Below, piece by piece: positions 40,612 to 47,174 of a stretch of 64,000 nt of DNA. Each line of letters opens with the position of its first letter. Position 1 is the first letter of the stretch. A program made the translations under genes and the position numbers. The notes beneath the pieces are model-generated. The model searched no databases. It was not told where the DNA came from and worked only from the letters and a program-made list of their open reading frames with translations. Source of the stretch: Ligilactobacillus sp. WC1T17 (lineage in GTDB: Bacteria; Bacillota; Bacilli; Lactobacillales; Lactobacillaceae); assembly GCA_900110005.1 (NCBI GenBank), contig FOCC01000007.1:57192-121191 (forward strand), written 5' to 3'.

Positions 40612-42357
40612 TCAATCTTCTTTAATTTCAATTAAATTTTTTCCAAAAAGAGCTTCGGCCTGTTCCACCAGCGCATTTTCTGCTTTTTGAGCCGGAACAT
40701 GATCAGGCTCGGCTTGGTCGGTTGGAGCAGGTTCAGCTGCAGCGTTTTGCTTTTTACGTTCACGCCATTTGGCTGCAAAAGTATCTCTGGCTTCGTTCCA
40801 TTGCTCTTGGGGAGCATAGATAACTTTTTTCACTGGCCCATAAATCCGCTCTAAGCTGCTGGTGAAACTTTGCTGCAGGTCTGGATTAGCTAAAATCCGG
40901 CTACAGATAAAAGCATTACTGCAAATCAATAAAATACCTTCAGGCCCTGCAGCTGCCGGTTTACAAAGTTTAAACATCGCCTGCGTTGGTGTCGGCAGGA
41001 TATTTAAAATATCAGCCCATTCAGCCAATAAGCGATTGCGGTCGCCTTTAGTAGCCGCATTTAAAATAATTTCAATATCTTTGAGATTTAATTTAACGTC
41101 CGGCTGCTTTTTATGCGGGGATACCTTGGGCACCGGTGCACTGATTTTAGTGCTGTTACCAGGATGCTGCATTAAATCGTGGACTTGTTTGGTCAACGTA
41201 TCAACCTGCTGCCGCAGACCGTCAATTTCCGCCTCTGTTTGACTATCAGCCGCCGTTGGGAGCTTTTTAGCAGCCTTTAACCGCGCTAATTTGACGGTCA
41301 AAACTTCTAAATAAACTGATTCATGGCTGGAATAGCGCATATTTTCCTGCTGCTCATTTAAAATATCAATCATCTGATACAATAAATCAGGCTGGCTTTG
41401 GCTAGCTAGCGTTTTAAACTCATCATCCATTAAGCCCAATTCACTTTCTTCCACCATCTGTGGCGCTTGCTTATACAGCAAAAGATCACGACAATAATTA
41501 ATCAAATCTTCCAGCAGGCGTTTGGCATCTTTGCCGTCTTGAATAAAGGCGTGAATGGTCTTTAAAGCATCAACTGTTTGGCCGGCTTGAACTTGCTTGA
41601 CATACTGTGACAAGTTTGCCTGCGCAACTGAACCGGTAACCAACAGCGCATTATCCAAAGTAACCTCATTATCACCAAAAGACAACACTTGATCCAAAAT
41701 GCTCAATGCATCCCGCATCCCGCCTTCAGCTGCTTTAGCAATCACCTTTAAGGCTGAAGAATCATATTTAAACTGTTTTTGATCCAAAATATACTGCATC
41801 CTAGCTAAAATAGCCTGGGGCGTAATCCGCTTAAAATCAAACCGCTGCGTTCGTGAAATAATCGTAGCCGGGATCTTATGCGGATCAGTTGTCGCTAGGA
41901 TGAAGACCACCTTAGCCGGGGGTTCTTCCAGGGTTTTTAACAGCGCATTAAAAGCGCTGGTTGACAGCATATGTACTTCATCAATGATATAAACCTTGTA
42001 GCTGGCCTTAGTCGGCGGATATTTTACCTTATCGCGGATATCGCGAATTTCTTCAACGCCGTTATTAGAAGCAGCGTCGATTTCAATGACATCATTTAAC
42101 CTGCCTAAGGTGATATCTTGGCAAATATCACATTGATTACAAGGTTCGCCTGCTTTTTGGTTAGGACAATTGATTGCTTTGGCAAAAAGTTTTGCACAAG
42201 ATGTTTTCCCCGTTCCACGCGGCCCTGCAAACAGATAGGCATGGGTTGTTTGCCCAGTTGCCAAAGCATTTTTTAAAGTTTTGGTAATCATATCCTGGCC
42301 GACTAAATCATCAAAAGTTTGTGGCCGCCAAACACGATATAAGGCTTGATAACTCAT
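40612..42357 (-). CDS. dnaX: DNA polymerase III subunits gamma and tau
   Basis: Clamp loader ATPase. 581 residues. Walker A GPRGTGKTSCAKLF, zinc module CNQCDICQ, DEVHMLS, and the sensor region TTDPHKIPATIISR are present. The C-terminal third (about 370-581) is the variable tau region. I saw no clear slippery A-run for an internal gamma frameshift. Heads the dnaX-ebfC-recR-yaaL transcript. Confidence 0.96.
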   Translation of the reverse strand: MSYQALYRVWRPQTFDDLVGQDMITKTLKNALATGQTTHAYLFAGPRGTGKTSCAKLFAKAINCPNQKAGEPCNQCDICQDITLGRLNDVIEIDAASNNGVEEIRDIRDKVKYPPTKASYKVYIIDEVHMLSTSAFNALLKTLEEPPAKVVFILATTDPHKIPATIISRTQRFDFKRITPQAILARMQYILDQKQFKYDSSALKVIAKAAEGGMRDALSILDQVLSFGDNEVTLDNALLVTGSVAQANLSQYVKQVQAGQTVDALKTIHAFIQDGKDAKRLLEDLINYCRDLLLYKQAPQMVEESELGLMDDEFKTLASQSQPDLLYQMIDILNEQQENMRYSSHESVYLEVLTVKLARLKAAKKLPTAADSQTEAEIDGLRQQVDTLTKQVHDLMQHPGNSTKISAPVPKVSPHKKQPDVKLNLKDIEIILNAATKGDRNRLLAEWADILNILPTPTQAMFKLCKPAAAGPEGILLICSNAFICSRILANPDLQQSFTSSLERIYGPVKKVIYAPQEQWNEARDTFAAKWRERKKQNAAAEPAPTDQAEPDHVPAQKAENALVEQAEALFGKNLIEIKED

Positions 42358-42385
42358 CGCACTGCTTCCTTTCGTAATTTATTTC

Positions 42386-42414
42386 AAAAAAAAACTCGAT
42401 CCAAAAGGACCGAG
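42386..42414 (-). terminator. Intrinsic terminator of the SRP RNA gene
   Basis: CTCGGTCC, TTTT loop, GGATCGAG, then T9 on the minus strand (one G-T pair). Confidence 0.88.
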
Positions 42415-42423
42415 GCTCAATTA

Positions 42424-42523
42424 CATCATAACAAGGAGCACATGCCAAACCAAACTTAGTGCTGCTTCCTTCCGGACCTGACACGCTTCGTAAGGACAAC
42501 ATTGCCCCAAGGCCTTACGGCAA
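42424..42523 (-). ncRNA. ffs: Signal recognition particle RNA, small bacterial type
   Basis: The minus strand carries the invariant apical loop GTCAGGTCCGGAAGGAAGCA, with the GGAA tetraloop and asymmetric internal loop bound by Ffh. Flanking arms (GGGGCAATG and CATGTGCTCC) pair. Ends are estimated from a -10 box (TATGAT, 42534-42529) and from the terminator downstream; exact 5-prime and 3-prime ends are uncertain by about 10 bases. dnaX-ffs-tadA proximity is common in lactobacilli. Confidence 0.93.
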
Positions 42524-42528
42524 CTACT

Positions 42529-42534
42529 ATCATA
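42529..42534 (-). promoter_or_regulatory. -10 element of the SRP RNA promoter
   Basis: TATGAT on the minus strand, 6 bases before the estimated RNA start. A clear -35 was not found. Confidence 0.5.
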
Positions 42535-42588
42535 CCGTAAATTCAAATAAATTTCCAGTCCTTTGCTTAAAAAAATAAATATTTTTAC

Positions 42589-43035
42589 CTAAGCACGCAA
42601 CTGGCTGAAAAATTTTTCCAGCAATTGGCGGCACTTCGCTTCGCATAAACCTTTTTTAACATGCGCTTGGTGGTTGAAACGCGGATCAGTGACTAAATTC
42701 ATTAAAGTTCCGCAAACACCAGCTTTGAGGTCAGAAGCCCCATAATAAATATTTTTGATGCGAGCATTGATAATTGCGCCGCTGCACATGGGACACGGCT
42801 CTAAAGTAACATATAGGTCGCATTCATCCAAACGCCAGCTGTCAAGGGTCATATTAGCCTGTTTAATTGCTAGACATTCAGCATGCGCTAAAGCATTATG
42901 CGTTGTTTCTCTAAGATTGTGCCCGCGCCCAACGATTTTCCCCTGATGCACAATCACACAACCAATGGGCACTTCTCCCAAATCATAGGCTTTTTGAGCT
43001 TCGTTGAGCGCTTCTTTCATCCATTTTTCATCCAT
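42589..43035 (-). CDS. tadA: tRNA-specific adenosine deaminase
   Basis: Converts A34 to inosine in tRNA-Arg(ACG). 148 residues. Zinc site: HAE (ALAHAECLAI) and PCPMCSGA with the catalytic glutamate. Its ATG overlaps the stop of the methyltransferase gene by one base (TAATG). Confidence 0.95.
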   Translation of the reverse strand: MDEKWMKEALNEAQKAYDLGEVPIGCVIVHQGKIVGRGHNLRETTHNALAHAECLAIKQANMTLDSWRLDECDLYVTLEPCPMCSGAIINARIKNIYYGASDLKAGVCGTLMNLVTDPRFNHQAHVKKGLCEAKCRQLLEKFFSQLRA

Positions 43036-43637
43036 TATTTAATACTCTGCAAAATATAATAGCCTTTATCTTTAGCGATAATTTGACAGTTGCCATAAAC
43101 TTCCGTCATTTTTTTCTTAGCTGACGGCGCGCCTTGTTTTTTTTGCAAGACGGCTAACACCATTCCGCCTGTTGCCAAATGTTCTTTAGCTTCTGTCAGC
43201 ATAGTATGAACGACATCCTTGCCTGCTCTAATCGGCGGATTGGTAATAATCGCTGTAAAGTCGGCAGCTTGCACCTTGTCATAAATATTTGACTGGTGAA
43301 TATTAACATTCGTCAAACCGTTTAAAGCTGCATTTTGCTTGGCTAAATCAAGTGCTAACTCGTTGACATCAACCATTTCAACGTTAGCTTGCGGATTTTT
43401 TTTAGCTAAAGCTAAGCCGATTGGGCCATAGCCGCAACCCAAATCCAAAATCTTTGAGCCTAAATTTTCTTTTCCAGCCGCTTCGATTAAAACTCTGGAA
43501 CCAAAATCAATTGTTTTTTTGGAAAAAACCCCGTTGTCCGTAGTAAAAAGCAGGTCATTTCCCAATAAAGTAAAAGTAAACTGCTTTGGTGCGTGAACAA
43601 CATCAGGGTTTGCTGAATAATAATAATTTTCTGTCAT
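43035..43637 (-). CDS. Class I SAM-dependent methyltransferase, RsmC-like (YbxB type)
   Basis: 200 residues. SAM-binding motif ILDLGCGYGPIGLALA and the catalytic NPPIRAGK motif of N-methyltransferases acting on bases in RNA. Short relatives of RsmC (16S rRNA G1207) are common in Firmicutes; the exact substrate is not certain. Coupled to tadA by TAATG. Confidence 0.88.
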   Translation of the reverse strand: MTENYYYSANPDVVHAPKQFTFTLLGNDLLFTTDNGVFSKKTIDFGSRVLIEAAGKENLGSKILDLGCGYGPIGLALAKKNPQANVEMVDVNELALDLAKQNAALNGLTNVNIHQSNIYDKVQAADFTAIITNPPIRAGKDVVHTMLTEAKEHLATGGMVLAVLQKKQGAPSAKKKMTEVYGNCQIIAKDKGYYILQSIK

Positions 43638-43658
43638 TTTTACCTACCCCTAAATATC

Positions 43659-43684
43659 AAAAAAGGAGCGCTAATTAACGCTCC
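43659..43684 (-). terminator. Intrinsic terminator of tRNA-Arg
   Basis: GGAGCG / CGCTCC stem on the minus strand followed by T6, 7 bases past the tRNA 3-prime end. Confidence 0.88.
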
Positions 43685-43690
43685 ACGCAA

Positions 43691-43764
43691 TGCGCTCGAT
43701 CGGAATTGAACCGATGACCTACCGCTTAGGAGGCGGTTGCTCTATCCTGCTGAGCTACGAGCGC
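43691..43764 (-). tRNA. tRNA-Arg(CCU)
   Basis: 74-base cloverleaf on the minus strand. Acceptor GCGCTCG pairs with CGAGCGC; D arm GCTC/GAGC; anticodon stem ACCGC/GCGGT with loop CTCCTAA, so the anticodon is CCU; T arm ATCGG/CCGAT with TTCAATT. The CCA end is not encoded. It decodes the rare AGG codon. Confidence 0.96.
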
Positions 43765-43774
43765 AAACTCAACT

Positions 43775-43796
43775 AAAAAAGCTGCCATATGGCAAC
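43775..43796 (-). terminator. Terminator-like hairpin directly upstream of tRNA-Arg
   Basis: AGTTGCC-AT-ATGGCAGCT type stem followed by T6 on the minus strand. It may end the DUF3284 transcript, but the predicted tRNA promoter sits upstream of it, so it may instead lie in the tRNA precursor leader. Confidence 0.6.
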
Positions 43797-43802
43797 TTCT
43801 TT

Positions 43803-43832
43803 AGTATAATATAAGTCATTTCCCAAAGTCAA
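43803..43832 (-). promoter_or_regulatory. Promoter upstream of tRNA-Arg
   Basis: Minus strand: -35 TTGACT (43832-43827), 18-base spacer, -10 TATACT (43808-43803). Confidence 0.6.
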
Positions 43833-43835
43833 CTT

Positions 43836-44249
43836 TTAATAGCCTGCTTCAAATTCCTTTAAAACCTTGACAAAGTTGTGCTTTTTAAGCCAGCCTAAAC
43901 TCATATTTTTGATGCGATCTTGCACCACTGTCAATAATTTGGCCTGCTTAAGCTGTTCAAAATAAGTCACATCAACTTCATTAGGTCCAACAGCCACTAA
44001 ATCATATCCCATCTCCATGGTTTCATCTTGACTTTTAGCCATCATATGCAAAGCTTTATTTTTGACTACTTTAACGATTGTCAATTCAACCGTTTGACCG
44101 TCATTAATCTTAGAGAGATAAGTTTGATTTTCAAGTTCATCGCTAGTTAAATTTTTACCAGTTTCTTTGTTAAGATCATAAAGCGCCGTTTCAATTAAAC
44201 GTGCGAATAGGTAGTCGGCTGAAACATGTAATCTCGTTGTTACTTTCAT
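43836..44249 (-). CDS. DUF3284 domain-containing protein
   Basis: 137 residues, no membrane segment or signal. Opens with MKVTTRLHVSADYLFARL and has a SRPBCC-like run of strands and a C-terminal helix; fits the DUF3284 family found in lactobacilli. Function unknown. Good GGAGGG site. Confidence 0.8.
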   Translation of the reverse strand: MKVTTRLHVSADYLFARLIETALYDLNKETGKNLTSDELENQTYLSKINDGQTVELTIVKVVKNKALHMMAKSQDETMEMGYDLVAVGPNEVDVTYFEQLKQAKLLTVVQDRIKNMSLGWLKKHNFVKVLKEFEAGY

Positions 44250-44320
44250 AAAATCATCGCCCTCCTATTAATTTATTTAATCGTAACGTTGATTGTTTGA
44301 GAAAATTACAACAGTCCTTT

Positions 44321-44343
44321 AATAAAAAGCGACTTTTTTATTA
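44321..44343 (-). terminator. Weak AT-only terminator of the DEAD-box helicase gene
   Basis: AATAAAAAAG / CTTTTTATT hairpin around the stop codon of the helicase gene; few G-C pairs, so efficiency is doubtful. Confidence 0.4.
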
Positions 44344-45594
44344 AGATTTCTTTACTTTCCGTTTACCCTTGTTTTTTTGATCTCTTTGGCGCTTCTTCTT
44401 ATGCTTTTTAGCCTTAGGTACCGGTTCATTTTGAACTTTAGGTGCCTGCTTTTTGACTTTTCTTTCCGGCTGGTCCATCTGGGCTTGCGCTTTGTCAGCC
44501 ACCAGCTGCTTGTTGTAAATAAAGCCCGGCTTAAAGTCGAAGTTTTCGCCAGCTGCTAACTGTTTAAATTTGCGCAGGTCATGCTCATTGCCAAGGTTGA
44601 CCACCAGTCCTTTTTCACCCATTCTGCCGGTTCGGCCAACTCGGTGAATATAAGTATTAACATCCCTTGGCAAATCAAAGTTAACCACCGCCGGCAATTT
44701 TTCAATATCTAATCCGCGGCAAGCTACATCAGTCGTTAAAACCAGACGTACCGTCCTTTTTTTCAGACTTGTCAAAGCTTTTTGCCGTTCAACCTGCCTT
44801 TGGTCACTGACCAACCGGGCAACAGGAACCTGATGGTGCACTAATTTTTCATAGGTATCTTTTAATTCAGCACTTTGCTTAAAGAAAACTAAGGCATAAA
44901 AACCGTCAACCTGGGCTAATTTGCGCAAAGCTTCCACCCGTTTTCGCTGCGGCACTTCCACGAGATAGTGGTCAACAACCCCTCTGGTATGGTCTTGTTG
45001 CCGTACATCGCACACAGCTACTTCGATACCAAACCAGCGGTGCAATTCATCTAAAACTTGGGTCTTCGTAGCCGAAAAGAAACTCAAATTAACATCCGCT
45101 TTAGCACAACTGACTAACTTGCGGCAATCTTCACGTGTTTCTTCCTGTGAAAGCAATTCATCGGCTTCATCAATCACAATAGCTTCAAGGTTGTGTAATT
45201 TAAGCTTTTTAGTTTCAACTAAGTTTAATAAACGACCTGGAGTGCCAACAATGACTTCCGGTCTTTGCTTGAGTTTTTCAATTTGTCTTTTAACATTAGC
45301 GCCGCCAATCAAAGCTTGCGTATTTAATTCAAGCAATTTACCCCACGGCCGAATTACTGCTGCAATTTGAGCTGCTAATTCTTGCGATGGTGCGATAATT
45401 AAAAGCTGCGGACCATCTTTTGGCAAAAGCTTTTCTAATAGCGGCAAAGCATAAGCCAGGGTTTTACCACTACCCGTAGGAGCTAAGCCCAAGACATTTT
45501 TACCAGCCTGCAAAAGGGGGTAAACTTCCTTTTGAATGAGCGTCGGTTCTTTAAAGCCCTGTTCTTGGAAATATTGCGTAAATTTTTCGTTCAT
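44341..45594 (-). CDS. DEAD-box RNA helicase
   Basis: 417 residues. Q motif (FKEPTLIQKEVYP), Walker A APTGSGKT, DEAD (VIDEADELL), SAT (FFSATKTQ) and motif VI HRVGRTGRMG are present. The C-terminus (about 370-417) is a basic Lys-rich tail that would bind RNA. Smaller than CshA (about 500); closer to CshB/YfmL-type helicases acting in ribosome assembly or cold growth. Which paralogue it is cannot be told. Confidence 0.9.
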   Translation of the reverse strand: MNEKFTQYFQEQGFKEPTLIQKEVYPLLQAGKNVLGLAPTGSGKTLAYALPLLEKLLPKDGPQLLIIAPSQELAAQIAAVIRPWGKLLELNTQALIGGANVKRQIEKLKQRPEVIVGTPGRLLNLVETKKLKLHNLEAIVIDEADELLSQEETREDCRKLVSCAKADVNLSFFSATKTQVLDELHRWFGIEVAVCDVRQQDHTRGVVDHYLVEVPQRKRVEALRKLAQVDGFYALVFFKQSAELKDTYEKLVHHQVPVARLVSDQRQVERQKALTSLKKRTVRLVLTTDVACRGLDIEKLPAVVNFDLPRDVNTYIHRVGRTGRMGEKGLVVNLGNEHDLRKFKQLAAGENFDFKPGFIYNKQLVADKAQAQMDQPERKVKKQAPKVQNEPVPKAKKHKKKRQRDQKNKGKRKVKKS

Positions 45595-45809
45595 ATTGTT
45601 CTCTCTTCCGTGTAAAACTTATATTCTTAAGATAACATTTAGCTGCCTGACTTGCAAAAAAATTAATCCTTACTATGTCTTTTTAAACAGTCAAATTTTC
45701 CAATTATGTTACAAAAAATCATTTTCATTTCAAGCGTGTTAAACCACTATATTATATAACCATTTAGTGCTATATTATTAGTAAGATAACATGGAAAGGA
45801 AGCACTTCG
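45595..45809. other. Divergent intergenic region
   Basis: AT-rich, 215 bases, with start signals for both neighbours. On the plus strand TGC-TATATT (TATATT at 45771-45776) is a possible extended -10 for the downstream hypothetical gene. No RNA gene or longer repeat seen. Confidence 0.5.
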
Positions 45810-46184
45810 ATGACTGATAAGAGCTTAATCAATAAATTAGGCCGTTCAATTATTAATAATATTTCTCACAAGTTTCATAAACAAAAAATGAAGCAGCTAA
45901 AAACTGCCCTACCTTTGATTTATGCTGGAACATGGCTTTTTATTGATGATTTAAGTCGCAAAAAACATAAGCTCGAAATTACTGTCGATTTGCGTATCCT
46001 AATTGATAAGCATGAACTGCCTGGCAAGGTGGAACAATTGGATGAACACAACCTCATCTTTTTAGATAACTACGGCTACCATTTAAAAGTCACGGCACAA
46101 GATTACCACCCAGTAACTGTGTTTGATGAAGCCGACAACCGTTCATATAATCTCAGCGAATATTATAAAAATGGAAAAATATAA
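45810..46184 (+). CDS. Conserved hypothetical protein, DUF4828-like
   Basis: 124 residues, basic N-terminus (KLGRSIINNISHKFHKQ), no clear membrane segment. The segment YAGTWLFIDD and a strand-rich remainder resemble the small DUF4828 proteins of lactobacilli, but I am not certain. AAGGAAG site 7 bases upstream. Own promoter and terminator, so a monocistronic gene of unknown function. Confidence 0.7.
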   Translation: MTDKSLINKLGRSIINNISHKFHKQKMKQLKTALPLIYAGTWLFIDDLSRKKHKLEITVDLRILIDKHELPGKVEQLDEHNLIFLDNYGYHLKVTAQDYHPVTVFDEADNRSYNLSEYYKNGKI

Positions 46185-46210
46185 AAAGACCGCTAAAAAA
46201 GCGGTCTTTT
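46184..46210. terminator. Bidirectional terminator between the DUF4828-like gene and bioY
   Basis: Stem AAAAGACCGC with a 7-base A-rich loop and T8; placed between two converging genes. Confidence 0.92.
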
Positions 46211-46212
46211 TT

Positions 46213-46761
46213 TTACTGCAATTGTGAAGCCAGCTGCTTGTTTTTAAGTAGGCCCTGCACTAACAGCAAAGCCAACACTGCCTTCAAGCTGTCTCCTGGA
46301 ATAAAGGCAATATTAGCTGCCAAAGCCTTGATTAAAGACATATGTTCATAAACGGAAAGCCATAAAGCACCACAGCCATCAATAAATAAAACGCCAAACA
46401 GCCAAATAAAAATAAATTCTTTAACCACCTGGTGTTTAGGATTGAAAATTTTTTCGCAGCTTCCCATCAGCCAAGGTGTCAACAGCCAAGCAAATAAGTA
46501 TCCCCCTGTCGGCGAAAGAAAGTGGGCTATGCCGCCTGATCCGCCCGTCAAAAAAGGCAAGCCGCAAGCAACCAGCAGCAAAAAAGTACCCACGGTTAAG
46601 GTCCCTTTTTTAGGTCCTAATAAAAGTCCGGCTAAGATAACGCCTAAATTTTGTAAAACAATCGGCACCGGAATAAAGCCTAATGGAATGCCCGGAAAAA
46701 GTCCAAGCACAATCAGCAAGGCCAACATCAAGGCCATTTGGGTAATATCTTTGATTTTCAC
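46213..46761 (-). CDS. bioY: Biotin transporter BioY (ECF S component)
   Basis: 182 residues with six membrane segments; substrate-binding subunit of an ECF-type importer that would share EcfA/T with other S components encoded elsewhere. GFIPVPIVLQNLGVILAGLL and the FLSPTGGYLFAW segment are the BioY signatures. Start is a GTG (46761), with GAGGGGG 7 bases upstream. A BirA-type operator lies right upstream, so repression by biotinylated BirA is likely. No biotin biosynthesis genes in the window, so the cell probably relies on uptake. Confidence 0.94.
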   Translation of the reverse strand: MKIKDITQMALMLALLIVLGLFPGIPLGFIPVPIVLQNLGVILAGLLLGPKKGTLTVGTFLLLVACGLPFLTGGSGGIAHFLSPTGGYLFAWLLTPWLMGSCEKIFNPKHQVVKEFIFIWLFGVLFIDGCGALWLSVYEHMSLIKALAANIAFIPGDSLKAVLALLLVQGLLKNKQLASQLQ

Positions 46762-46773
46762 ATTTGTTCCCCC

Positions 46774-46804
46774 TCGTTAACATTTTTTTAAAAATAGTTA
46801 ACAT
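46774..46804 (-). promoter_or_regulatory. BirA-type biotin operator before bioY
   Basis: Minus strand: AATGTTAAC, 15-base AT-rich spacer, GTTAACGAG. The paired GTTAAC cores two helical turns apart match the BirA operator form known from Bacillus bioW (TTGTTAACC-N14/15-GGTTAACAA), though the outer bases differ. Confidence 0.7.
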
Positions 46805-47106
46805 TATTTGAAGTAGATGGTTTGATGCAGGCGACAGCGCGGATTAAAGGCATGCCGGCAAAAAGGACACTGCCCCATTTGGTATTGATCAAAGGTTAAC
46901 GTTTGGCGACAATTACCGCACAAAACCGGTGCCGAATCATCTTTAGAAACGGCGGCAAACGGATGCTTCTCCAATGCATCATGACACTGGTAACAGGCAT
47001 AATATTTTTGACATTGGCCGCATTTTAAAGCCACAATGTCAACTTGCAAATGGTAGTGGACACAGCGTCCTTTAGCATCTACATCCACACCATAAATCTG
47101 CATCAT
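46804..47106 (-). CDS. CHY-type zinc finger protein
   Basis: 100 residues. The pattern is diagnostic: GVDVDAKGRCVHYHLQVDIV, then KCGQCQKYYACYQCHDALEKH, CGNCRQTL, CPFCRHAFNPRCRLH, giving at least nine Cys/His ligands for several zinc ions. The family is shared with the N-terminus of eukaryotic PIRH2-type ligases; the bacterial role is unknown, possibly redox or metal handling. The ATG at 47106 follows AGAAGGGGG; a second ATG follows directly and is an equal candidate. It has its own promoter and no close partner. Confidence 0.88.
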   Translation of the reverse strand: MMQIYGVDVDAKGRCVHYHLQVDIVALKCGQCQKYYACYQCHDALEKHPFAAVSKDDSAPVLCGNCRQTLTFDQYQMGQCPFCRHAFNPRCRLHQTIYFK

Positions 47107-47124
47107 AAAACCCCCTTCTGTCAT

Positions 47125-47153
47125 ATTATTGAACAAAAGAGGGTTTTTGTCAA
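47125..47153 (-). promoter_or_regulatory. Promoter of the CHY zinc finger gene
   Basis: Minus strand: perfect -35 TTGACA (47153-47148), 17-base spacer, -10 AATAAT (47130-47125). Confidence 0.68.
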
Positions 47154-47173
47154 CCTATCTGTAGAAATAGGTT
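47152..47173 (-). terminator. Terminator-like hairpin after the macrodomain gene
   Basis: AACCTAT / ATAGGTT stem with an 8-base loop right after the stop codon on the minus strand. The tail is A-rich rather than T-rich, and it overlaps the -35 of the next gene, so termination may be weak. Confidence 0.5.
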
Positions 47174-47174
47174 G

